Of a stretch of 64,000 bases of DNA, positions 1 to 9,400 are shown piece by piece. The notes beneath the pieces are model-generated. The model saw nothing but the letters and a program-made list of their open reading frames with translations. It searched no databases and had not been told where the DNA came from. The position numbers were made by a program, and so were the translations under genes. The DNA comes from Chitinophagaceae bacterium (GTDB taxonomy: Bacteria; Bacteroidota; Bacteroidia; Chitinophagales; Chitinophagaceae). The stretch covers positions 248,001-312,000 of the forward strand of contig JADKAZ010000002.1 of assembly GCA_016719015.1 (NCBI GenBank), read 5' to 3'. Positions within the stretch are counted from its first letter, which is position 1, and each line of letters opens with the position of its first letter.

Positions 1-1905
1 TTCCATGGCTGCATAGTGTGTCAGCCCCAGGTCAGCATAAAGATTTGCGGTATCTGCATTCCGTTCCTCTGCCCGTTGCCAGAACTCTCTTGAATCGCTG
101 CCCTGGAAAGGAACCATGTCTTTTTGAGATTGATGAATGAAAATTCCAAAACGTTTCTTTAATACCTGGTCAGGGCTCATGGGTATTGCCATTTCTATTT
201 CTTCAATATTCCATTCCTGCCAGGCACCTTTATAGAGCCAGAGCCAGCAATCAGTTATCCAGTCATCTTCATCTGCTTTTATCCGCTTTAGTGCTTCAAG
301 TACCACTTCGAAACAAATAATATGAGTGCCATGCGGGTCAGCAAAGTCACCAGCACAAAAAACTTGCTGAGGTTTTATTTTACGGAGTAAATCCATTGTG
401 ACTTTAATATCCTTTTCGCTCATTGGTTTTTTCTCAATCGTTCCTGTTTCATAAAAAGGAAGATTTTGAAAATGAATGTTTTTATCGGGAATGCCCACGT
501 AGCGGCAGGTTGCTTTTGCTTCACCACGTCGGATCAAACCTTTAATAGAACGAATTGTAGGTGTGTCAACCTGGTTTGATTTTTTCCGGGCTAAAAATTT
601 TCTTGCATTATCTAATATCTTGCCGGATTTGCTGGTATCAATGCCGGCAATTTCTTCAAAGCCTACAGCGAAATCAAGAAACCTTGTTACAAATTCATCT
701 GTTACCGCAATATTGCCGCTTGTCTGGTAACCAACATGTACATCATGGCCCTGGTCGTGTAATCGTTGAAAGGTACCGCCCATGCTGATGATATCATCAT
801 CCGGGTGAGGGGAGAAGATGATAACTCTTTTTGGATAAGGTGATGATCGTTCCGGGTGACCTGGTATAACGGAATTTGGTTTTCCACCCGGCCAACCGGT
901 GATGGAATCCCGCAGCATATAATATACCTGAAGGTTGATTTCATATGCATCACCTTTTTCTACCAGTAAATCACTTAAGCCATATTCGTTATAATCTGTG
1001 TTGGTTAAACTGAGTACCGGTTTCTTTAATTTCAACGCCATGTTCACCACCGCTTTCTTTATCATCTTCGGTGTCCAGTCGCAATCACCGGTTAACCATG
1101 GTGATTTATTTCTTGTTAATTCAGCCGCCGCTGTTTCATCTACCACAAAAGTTACATCATCATGATTCTGTAATAACGAAGCAGGTACTTGTTCTGTGTC
1201 ATCATCTTCTACAGCTTTTTTAATAACAGGAGCTTTGGCGCTGCCCCATGCCATCAAAATAATTTTCTTTGATTGTAAAATAGTACTGATGCCCATCGTA
1301 ACGGCAAGCCGGGGTACCTGGGAGATATTGGTAAACTCATATGAATTGGCAATCCGGGTGGAGTTATCCAACGTTATCAGCCTCGTTTTGGAATATATGC
1401 CCGAACCTGGTTCGTTGAAGCCAATATGACCATTGTTTCCTATGCCAAGAATTTGCAAATCTATTCCACCGGCATCCTTTATCATTTTTTCATACTGCCG
1501 GCAATGTTCTTTAATATCTTCTTTCTTTATTGCGCCATTCGGGATATGAATATTTTTCGGGTTGATGTCAATATGGTCAAAAAGATTGGCCCGCATAAAA
1601 CGATTATAGCTTTGCAACGCATCGTTATCAATGGGGTAGTATTCATCCAGGTTAAAGGTGATGACGTTTTTAAAACTTAATTTTTCTTCCTGGTGCAGCC
1701 GTACCAATTCAGCATACAAAGATTTTGGACTGGAACCCGTCGCTAATCCCAATACACATTTTTCTTTTTTTGTTTGTTTATCCCTGATAAAATCAGCGAC
1801 TTGGCGGGCAACGAAAACGGAACCGTCTTGCGAGGTAGGAAAAATCTTAACCGGAATCTTTTCAAAACTGTCGGATAGATCTATCTGGGCAGCTTGTTTG
1901 GCCAT
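1..1905 (-). CDS. nagB: Glucosamine-6-phosphate deaminase fused to PIG-L deacetylase domain (3' end cut by window)
   Basis: The reading frame starts at the ATG at 1905 (MAKQAAQIDLS) and stays open for 635 codons to the window edge, so the stop lies outside. Residues about 1-280 are a NagB/RpiA-type isomerase: the phosphate loop GLATGSSP, a LDEYYP segment near residue 85 and NGHIGFNEPG near 155 fit GlcN6P deaminase, which makes fructose-6-phosphate and ammonia. A linker leads to a PIG-L/LmbE-type domain with the metal motif SPHPDDD (His367, Asp370). Such NagB-PIG-L fusions of about 640-660 residues are known in Bacteroidota, so only a few C-terminal residues should be missing. It lies 152 bases downstream of the GH20 gene on the same strand, consistent with GlcNAc use. 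The substrate of the PIG-L half is unknown; an N-acetyl sugar is a reasonable inference. Confidence 0.9.
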   Translation of the reverse strand, partial: MAKQAAQIDLSDSFEKIPVKIFPTSQDGSVFVARQVADFIRDKQTKKEKCVLGLATGSSPKSLYAELVRLHQEEKLSFKNVITFNLDEYYPIDNDALQSYNRFMRANLFDHIDINPKNIHIPNGAIKKEDIKEHCRQYEKMIKDAGGIDLQILGIGNNGHIGFNEPGSGIYSKTRLITLDNSTRIANSYEFTNISQVPRLAVTMGISTILQSKKIILMAWGSAKAPVIKKAVEDDDTEQVPASLLQNHDDVTFVVDETAAAELTRNKSPWLTGDCDWTPKMIKKAVVNMALKLKKPVLSLTNTDYNEYGLSDLLVEKGDAYEINLQVYYMLRDSITGWPGGKPNSVIPGHPERSSPYPKRVIIFSPHPDDDIISMGGTFQRLHDQGHDVHVGYQTSGNIAVTDEFVTRFLDFAVGFEEIAGIDTSKSGKILDNARKFLARKKSNQVDTPTIRSIKGLIRRGEAKATCRYVGIPDKNIHFQNLPFYETGTIEKKPMSEKDIKVTMDLLRKIKPQQVFCAGDFADPHGTHIICFEVVLEALKRIKADEDDWITDCWLWLYKGAWQEWNIEEIEMAIPMSPDQVLKKRFGIFIHQSQKDMVPFQGSDSREFWQRAEERNADTANLYADLGLTHYAAME

Positions 1906-1979
1906 TATGTTGGTTTGAGTTATAAAGATAGAAATTATATTGAAGGTTTTTGCGGCTTTTTGCAGGTTAATGCTTGGTT

Positions 1980-2055
1980 TTAACCGCGGAGACGGAGGGA
2001 CGCAGAGTTGTTGAATCAACTGTATTTCTCAGCGACTTTGCGTTTCAGCGGTTTA
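1980..2055. repeat. Long imperfect inverted repeat (AACCGCGGAGACG...CGTTTCAGCGGTT)
   Basis: The left arm (1981-2007, TAACCGCGGAGACGGAGG...) and right arm (2029-2055, CTCAGCGACTTTGCG...) are near-complementary over about 26 bases with a few mismatches. They enclose a smaller dyad, GTTGAATCAAC (2010-2020). The arm sequence resembles the AACCGC-GAGACGCAGAG intergenic repeat words seen in many bacterial genomes. It sits between the GH20 stop and the nagB start, so it may act as an attenuating or mRNA-stabilising hairpin. No second copy was noticed in this window. Confidence 0.7.
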
Positions 2056-2057
2056 GA

Positions 2058-4427
2058 TTAATTGACCTCTATCTCATCCACAAACAACCAGGCTTTGCTA
2101 CCTGCGCCTGGGTTTCCGACTGGTATCAATCCAAAATTGGCCACCTGAATTTTTACAAACCTTGCTTTTGCCGGTTTTAAAAATTCGCAGATGGCTTCGT
2201 TGTTTGTAATGGTTGGGTTTGATAAAGCAACAGGAGAAAAATCAACGCCATCTGCGGATGTAAAAATTATTACAGAAGAAGGTTGATAGATCCAACTACC
2301 AGTCTGGTGCAGGTAATGCACTTTTACGAAGGAAATGTTTTCTTCTTTTCCCAAATCAATTGTTGCGATACAATCATCGCCACTAAAACCTAAAAACTCT
2401 TTTGATTTAGCAGTTCCTTTTTCGTTCTGCACACCATTTACTAAAGTAAAAGCTCCATCTCCGGGATAATTTTTTGAAGGTTGATTGGCGAGAGTAATTT
2501 TTTTGCCTGTGGCTTTGTTGATTGAAAATTGTTGTTCAATTTTATCAAGTAAATAGGTCTTATCAAGCCCCCATTCGCTATAAAAAAGAAGACTAGCTTT
2601 GTAATACCCCGATTCTATTTTTTTGTTTATGTCTATATCTTTCCCGGATGAAAGAATTCCAAAGTTATTTATATCAGTACTTACCATATAATAACCTTTT
2701 TCATATCGAGGCTTATAGTCGAGTTTCCAATATATACCAGAAAAGTCATTGGATGGGATCACTTGGCTTTTCAAAGAATAAAGTTCAGTACTGTAATTAA
2801 CTTCCCATTTTTCATACCTAAGAAGTTGTTCCAGCAATCGCTTTTCAAAACCTTCCCAATTCTTATTTTCTTTTGTAGTCCACAACACTTCGCTCAATGC
2901 TGCCATGCGGGGAAAAATCATGTATTCAGTTTTCTTTTCATTTGTAATATACTCTCTCCACAAATTGGCTTGTGCACCGAGAATATATTTTCCTTCTTCT
3001 TCCGTTAATTCATTTGGTATCGGGTCATACGCATATACTTTTTCAATGGGGTTGAAACCTCCAATGGTTACGGAGTCCTCGTTCTCACTTTGTGTATGGT
3101 CGAAATAGAGAGGATTGCCGGGTGTCATTATCACTTTGTGTTTTTGTTTTGCTGCTTCAATGCCGCCAGCTTCACCCCGCCAGCTCATGACTACAGCATT
3201 TGGGGCAAGACCACCTTCCAATATTTCATCCCAGCCAATTAATGTTTTTCTTTTACTGTTCAGGTATTTTTCAATTCGTTGTACAAACCAGCTTTGCAAT
3301 TCATGTTCATCTTTCAGGTTATTCTCTTTCATTCTTTGCTGGCAGTTGGGACATATCTTCCAATGTGTTTTTGGACATTCATCGCCACCTATATGAAAAT
3401 AATTGGACGGGAACAGTGGCATCACTTCATCAATTACATTTTGTAAAAAAGTAAAGGTTTCTTCCTTGCCCGCACAAAACACATCATCAAATACCCCCCA
3501 TGTTTCCTGTACCAGTTTGATGCGGCCATTTTTTTGTTCTTCTACACTTTTCTTCGAGATCATATTTGCCGGTATCTCCGTTGGTTTTCCGGGAAAGCAA
3601 CTGAGCCAGGGATAAGCTGCAATGGCCGCACTGCCATGACCCGGCATTTCAATTTCTGGGATCACTTCCACAAATCGTTCTTTCGCATACTGCACAACTT
3701 CTTTTATTTCTTCCTGTGTATAAAATCCACCGTAAGGTTTATTGTCGCTTCCAGTACCGGGATAACGACCAATAATGGTCCCGTTTCTTTTACTACCAAC
3801 TTCGGTAAGCTTCGGATATTTTTTTATTTCGATACGCCAACCCTGGTCGTCTGTTAAATGCCAATGAAAAGTATTGAGCTTATGATAAGCTAGATAATCA
3901 ATATATTTTTTTATAAAGGAAATGGGTGAGAAGTGACGGCTGACATCAAGATGCATTCCACGATATGCAAAACGGGCATGGTCGAAAATATCAACAAATG
4001 GTATTTCTTTTTTCTCAGCCGGGTTAGCTGGCAATAACTGAAAGAGAGTTTGCATGGCATGAAAAGCTGGCTCCGTAAAATTGCTACTGATGATAATGCC
4101 CGTATTATTTACTTCAAGCTTGTATGCTGGTTTTCCTCCTGTTGGCATGCGACGCATATTGAAGGTAATATCTGCCGGTTGTCCTTTTGGTACAAAAGAA
4201 ATATCCACGTTGTAATTTTTCTTCAACTCATTTTTGAAGTATTGCAATATTGGCTCTTTGTTTTCTTTCGGAAACCCACAATATACAGTGGCTTTATTTT
4301 TTAAAATAAAACTTCCATCCGTTTGCTTTACTTCCAACGGCCAGGGAATTAAAGACAGTTCTTTCTTCTGCGCAAACGAAATATTGCTCAGCATAAAAAA
4401 TAGCAAACTGCTTATTATTAACCGCAT
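2058..4427 (-). CDS. Secreted GH20 beta-N-acetylhexosaminidase with F5/8-type C-terminal domain
   Basis: This 789-residue exo-hexosaminidase removes terminal beta-GlcNAc/GalNAc. A signal peptide (residues 1-20, ending SNISFAQ) is followed by a GH20b N-terminal domain (about 20-150) and the GH20 TIM barrel (about 155-510). The catalytic Asp-Glu pair is in HIGGDECP (Asp349, Glu350), with substrate-assisted catalysis as in the family. HWHLTDDQGWR and PEIEMPGHG are also typical. A short CHB_HEX-like beta domain (about 560-640) precedes a discoidin-type F5/8 domain (about 650-789), likely carbohydrate-binding. The gene starts 6 bases after the CocE-type hydrolase stop and lies upstream of nagB, so the three probably form a transcription unit for outer-membrane or periplasmic glycan trimming. 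Confidence 0.93.
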   Translation of the reverse strand: MRLIISSLLFFMLSNISFAQKKELSLIPWPLEVKQTDGSFILKNKATVYCGFPKENKEPILQYFKNELKKNYNVDISFVPKGQPADITFNMRRMPTGGKPAYKLEVNNTGIIISSNFTEPAFHAMQTLFQLLPANPAEKKEIPFVDIFDHARFAYRGMHLDVSRHFSPISFIKKYIDYLAYHKLNTFHWHLTDDQGWRIEIKKYPKLTEVGSKRNGTIIGRYPGTGSDNKPYGGFYTQEEIKEVVQYAKERFVEVIPEIEMPGHGSAAIAAYPWLSCFPGKPTEIPANMISKKSVEEQKNGRIKLVQETWGVFDDVFCAGKEETFTFLQNVIDEVMPLFPSNYFHIGGDECPKTHWKICPNCQQRMKENNLKDEHELQSWFVQRIEKYLNSKRKTLIGWDEILEGGLAPNAVVMSWRGEAGGIEAAKQKHKVIMTPGNPLYFDHTQSENEDSVTIGGFNPIEKVYAYDPIPNELTEEEGKYILGAQANLWREYITNEKKTEYMIFPRMAALSEVLWTTKENKNWEGFEKRLLEQLLRYEKWEVNYSTELYSLKSQVIPSNDFSGIYWKLDYKPRYEKGYYMVSTDINNFGILSSGKDIDINKKIESGYYKASLLFYSEWGLDKTYLLDKIEQQFSINKATGKKITLANQPSKNYPGDGAFTLVNGVQNEKGTAKSKEFLGFSGDDCIATIDLGKEENISFVKVHYLHQTGSWIYQPSSVIIFTSADGVDFSPVALSNPTITNNEAICEFLKPAKARFVKIQVANFGLIPVGNPGAGSKAWLFVDEIEVN

Positions 4428-4433
4428 ACTTTA

Positions 4434-6326
4434 TTAGTTTCTAAGAATGGGTAAAAAGATTTTTGAAGTATTTGTCCCATCATGATAAATTTTAATCGTC
4501 GCCTTTTTAAAATCACTTTCTACGGCTTCATAAATATTCATAAACTGTTGCGGATTTCTATCTGCCAATGGAAACCAACTGCTTTGTATTTGAATCATCA
4601 GCCGGTGGCCTTTTTTAAATGTATGCGCAATATCAGGTAATTCAAATTTTACGGTTTCGATATTTCCCGGTTTGAATGGAACAGGTGTTTCAAAACTATT
4701 CCTGAATTTTCCTCTCATGATTTCTCCACGCACCAGCATCTGGTAACCATCCATCGGATAAGCACCTCCGGCATTGCGGCTAACATTTTGTGTTGCACCG
4801 GGATAATTAAAATCATCGGGAAATACATCAATTACTTTTACTACAAAATCAGCATCAGTTCCGGAGATACTTACTTTAAGATTTGCAATAACAGGACCAG
4901 CCAGCGTAAGGTCTTCTTCCAGTGGAAAGGTTTCAAAGGTCAAAACATCCGGCCTGCGGGCAGCAAATCGTTGGTCATCGGTCATATATTCTCTTGTTCT
5001 TCTGAAATGTACATCTTCAGTATAGGGAACAGGATTAGCAGGATCACTGATGTATTCAGTATAACTGGTTTGTGAGGGTGGCATATTCCAGGAGAGAATT
5101 CCATCCTTGGCTAAATAAATATCTCTGCCATTACCAGCGGGAGGCCACTGTGCTAATTTTCTCCATTGATTTTCTCCGGTGAAGAAAATTGTGGCTTCAG
5201 CTAATTTCGGATCTTCCCCTTTTCCTTTCAGGTAAAAATTAAAGAAAGGTATCTCCACATTATTCTGGTACCATTGTGAGGTATTACTGCCAAATTTTAC
5301 ATTGCCTAATTGCGTTCCATCTCCACTGGCCCACTGTCCATGAAACCAGGGGCCCATGACAATTTTATTATTAGTAGAGGGGTTTTGTTTCTCAATTGCT
5401 TTATACAAATTCCATGCACCCCAGCAATCTTCAGCATCAAATAAACCACCCACCACCAACATGGCAGGTTTTATATTGTACATAGCAGTTCTTGCATTTC
5501 TGGATTTCCACCAATCATCATAATTAGGATGTGCATACAGGTCTTTCCAGAATTGCACACTGTCTTTCATGTATTGCATCAATTTTGGCAATGGGTTTTG
5601 TAAATAGAATTTATAATTATCTCGTATTGGAAAATTAAAACCGGGTGAACCCACTGTGGTTGGTTTAGGTCTTGGCTTTCCAAATCCGGAATAAAAACTA
5701 AAACCATCCATCTGGAAAAATGCACCGCTATGATGAAAATCATCTCCCATAAACCAATCGGTAACCGGGGCCTGTGGACTTACGGCTTTTAATGCAGGGT
5801 GATTGCTGGCCGCAGCCATCGTGGCATAGAAACCGGGATAGGAGATACCGAAAATGCCAACATTACCATTGTTGTTAGAAATGTTTTTTATAATCCAGTC
5901 GATCGCATCATAAGTATCGCTGGCTTCATCAATTTCATTGCCTGTCTTATTTTTATTAAACGGACGTACATCCACAAACTCTCCTTCACTCATCCACCGG
6001 CCTCTTACATCCTGCACTATTATAATATAATTTTCTCTTGCATAATATCTCCAATGGCCACTCCAGAGGCGGGGAGAAAATTCTTTACCATATGGCGCAC
6101 AAGAGTAAGGAGTTCTCATCATCAGGATCGGATGTTTCTCACTCTTGTCGTTAGGGATGTAAACAGTTGTAAATAGCTTTATGCCATCCCGCATAGTAAT
6201 GTTGAGTTCCTGTTTTGTATAATTGTCTTTTATCCAGGCTGAATCCTGGTTTTCTGTTTGTGCAATAGCACTGCTTACAAATAATACTAATAGTAGTGGG
6301 AAAGTGATTTTTTTCATGGTTGACAT
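4434..6326 (-). CDS. CocE/NonD family alpha/beta hydrolase (X-Pro dipeptidyl-peptidase S15 type), exported
   Basis: The 630-residue protein has a signal peptide (MSTMKKITFPLLLVLFVSSAIAQ). The N-terminal S15-type alpha/beta-hydrolase domain has nucleophile Ser162 in GISYPG, an acid in GGLFDAED (Asp297 or Asp300) and His329 in GPWFHG. The C-terminal third is the jelly-roll domain of CocE, glutaryl-acylase and alpha-amino-acid ester hydrolases. The family cleaves esters or amides of acyl amino acids, and the true substrate cannot be read from sequence. Its RGRWMSEGEF segment is common in family members. It is the first gene of the hydrolase-GH20-nagB run. An ATG at codon 4 (MKKITF) is an equally good start. 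Confidence 0.88.
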   Translation of the reverse strand: MSTMKKITFPLLLVLFVSSAIAQTENQDSAWIKDNYTKQELNITMRDGIKLFTTVYIPNDKSEKHPILMMRTPYSCAPYGKEFSPRLWSGHWRYYARENYIIIVQDVRGRWMSEGEFVDVRPFNKNKTGNEIDEASDTYDAIDWIIKNISNNNGNVGIFGISYPGFYATMAAASNHPALKAVSPQAPVTDWFMGDDFHHSGAFFQMDGFSFYSGFGKPRPKPTTVGSPGFNFPIRDNYKFYLQNPLPKLMQYMKDSVQFWKDLYAHPNYDDWWKSRNARTAMYNIKPAMLVVGGLFDAEDCWGAWNLYKAIEKQNPSTNNKIVMGPWFHGQWASGDGTQLGNVKFGSNTSQWYQNNVEIPFFNFYLKGKGEDPKLAEATIFFTGENQWRKLAQWPPAGNGRDIYLAKDGILSWNMPPSQTSYTEYISDPANPVPYTEDVHFRRTREYMTDDQRFAARRPDVLTFETFPLEEDLTLAGPVIANLKVSISGTDADFVVKVIDVFPDDFNYPGATQNVSRNAGGAYPMDGYQMLVRGEIMRGKFRNSFETPVPFKPGNIETVKFELPDIAHTFKKGHRLMIQIQSSWFPLADRNPQQFMNIYEAVESDFKKATIKIYHDGTNTSKIFLPILRN

Positions 6327-6408
6327 TTACCCTATAAAAATAAGGCATCTGTAAATAGCCGGATAAATGATATTTTTCTAAAAGATTGTTTATGGAATAA
6401 GGCCCTTT

Positions 6409-9400
6409 CTAACGCCAACTTCCGTAGAGTAAAAAAGGTGCCCAGTAATAAGGGTGCTGGTATTTTGGATTACGTGTAAGGCTTATCTGTGCTTGTCGCA
6501 GCGCTTCGGCTTTCGACATGTGTTCAATATTTTTATAAAACTCGGTCATTAAAATACTGGTGGCTTCATCATTTACTTTCCATAAAGAGGCTACCACCGT
6601 TTTTACCCCTTTTACCAAAAAAGAATTGGCAGGTGAAATGTACCAGCCCTTGCTGATTTCTTTGTTGACCCCCGTTTCACAGGCTGATAGGGTTACTAAT
6701 TCGCAATCTTCAATTTTTAAACTCTTTATTTCCCGGATGGTTAATCTTCCATTTTTAGCCGCATCATTTTGGTCATTTCCTGCAAATACAAGATATGAGT
6801 TACGAAAGTCGTTATAATCAAGAATGCCATGGGTGGCAAAATGAACAAACCTGTCTTTTACCAAGCTTTGCCGGGCTTTTGTTTCTGTAGCAGAATCCTG
6901 TATAAAATAATGTTCATTGCCAAACATAGTTTTAAGATTATTTATTTCTTTTTCGGAATCGGGGAGTGTTTTATCAGGATTGCCGAAGGCAGATAATCCC
7001 GTAACCGATCTGACAGGATTGTTTTTTTCGTAAAATACTTCAAGCTGGCTTGTATAGAATATCTCAAAATCCTCAATTAAAAACCGTTGCTGATTATTCT
7101 GCTTGTAGGAGAGTACCTGGAAGGGTATTAATGACAATCTTCCGGTAGGAATAATGCACAGAGTTTTCTTGCCGTCAATAATTTCTGCAACAGGTCTTAC
7201 TAATACATTATAGAGTTTTGACGATACATCAGCATAATCAATTCCCTTGTTTTCTTTTTGGTTAACTATAAGACCCCGCTGCTGCAGCGACCCGGATGAA
7301 AATTTCGATTGGGGAAGTTGTAATGCTCTTTTTAGTGTGCTAATAAGACTGTCTATTTCAAAGTTCAGTTCTACTGTTACCGCCCTTGTTTCTTTGCTGG
7401 TTACTGAAAAAATATAGAGTTGTTGCTGGTTGATGATATAGAGAAGACAAGCTACACTGTCGGGAATACTTTTTTTATAGGCAGCAAATTTTTGCGGATT
7501 TACCGATTCAGCAAACCCGACTTTAATGCTCTCATATTTTGTAGCCAGGTCATCAATATAATTTTCATAGTCTTCTTCTGCGGTTTTGATTGTTTTTGCC
7601 AACGTTTCTACCAATGCCTCATTTTGCAATCCTGCAGGTTTGTTTTTTTCATCTTCCAGTTTTTCTTTGGCCAGGTTTTTACGTTGTAATATGTCTTTTG
7701 CTTTATCTAAATCTTCCTGTTGTTTACTGTCCTGTGCTGCAATGCCTGCTTCGCCTGTTTTATCTTTAATACCCTGCAGGTTAGCCAGGTTAGTGTAATA
7801 TACCGCATCGTCTACCTGGTTAGATTGAACGCAAGTAGCAATGAGCTTATTGAATAAATCGGTTTTGGTTTCTTCGGTTTTTAGTTTATTCTTTTCCTCT
7901 TCACTACCAACCAATTTTGTGGAGAGTTTTGATACTATTTCAACAGCTTTCTTATAGTTATAAATAGCAGAGTCTTTCTTGCCTGACAGCAGGTATATAT
8001 TTCCCGTTTCATATAATACTTCCCATAGAGAGTTGTCATCCTCTGCCGCTTCCGATCCGGATTTAGATTGTTGAAGAAATTCAAATCCTTCTGTATATTT
8101 TTTTTCCTCTTTTGCAATACGGCCTAAATACAGGTAGGCATTTGATAAATTCGATTCATTGTTATTCCTGGTATCAATTACTTTTTGAAGAAATACCCTG
8201 GCTTTTTTATAATCTTTTTGTTTAAAGGTAATCATCCCCTTTAGTTCCAATGTTTGTATAAGCCTACGGTTAGCCCCGGCTTTAGTTGCCAATTTTTCAC
8301 ATTCATTCGCCATTGCCAATGCCTTTACATATTCTTTTTTATTAAACAGTGCCTCACTTGCATTTAATTTCAATAGCAGATCTAAGTCGTTTATGATTCC
8401 TGAACGGGAAGAGAGTTTCATCCCTTCTGTAAAATAACTGAGTGCCTTGTCGTTGTCCCGTTGCGTCAGGTATATATTCCCGATATTATTTAAACAGGTT
8501 ATCCGGTTACTTATGTCACCTTCTTTTAAGTAAATGCTGTCTGCACGACGGTAATAATCCAGCGCCATGGCCATTTCAAAAAACCGGGAGTAGTAGTTGC
8601 CATAGCTGATATAGAGGCTGGCTATCATTGTTGCATTATTTGTAGAATCACAGAGAGTTTTTATTTTATCAAGATATTCTTTTGCGACTTTATTATTTCC
8701 CTGCATGAGATATAAATAGCTCAACGACCCGTACAAATCAGCTTTGTCTGTTTCATTTTTGTTTTCAATGGCTAATTGCAACCCGGCTTCGTATTCTTTT
8801 CTTGCCCTGGCGTAGTCAAAGAGTTCTACATAAATATTACCCAGCCTGACTTTCAATTCTGCCAGTTGCTGCTTGTTTTGAATGGAGTCGAATAAATGGT
8901 AAGCACGGTTATAATAATAAAGCGCAGAATCATATTGAAGCCGGATTTCTGCAGCCGTGCCTATAAAAGTGTAGCATTTTGCGAGGTCATATATATTTTG
9001 TTCCGCCCTGGCAGTGGAAAATGCTTTTTTAAAATAAACTTCTCCATTAGCAAATTTTAATTGCCGGTTCTGTAATAATCCCAGGCTAAGTGCTGTATAA
9101 ATTTGTTTGTTCTTGTCCCCAAGTTCAAGTGCTAATGCTGCTGCCTGTTTGTAATAACTGGCAGCTATTGCCGTATCTTTTTGATAGTAATATTCGGCCA
9201 GGTTATAAATAGAGGAAAGTAAGCTGCTTCGGGTTTTTATTTTTTTTGAAAGAGCTTCTGCTTCCCGGTATTTCTCCAATGCTTTGTTATCATCTTTGGC
9301 TTCCTGGAATGTATTTCCAATTTCAAGTAAATAATTTATAGCTGAAGCTGTGTCTTTTCCTTTATATGCATAATACAGGGCACTATCCTGTGCAAATAAT

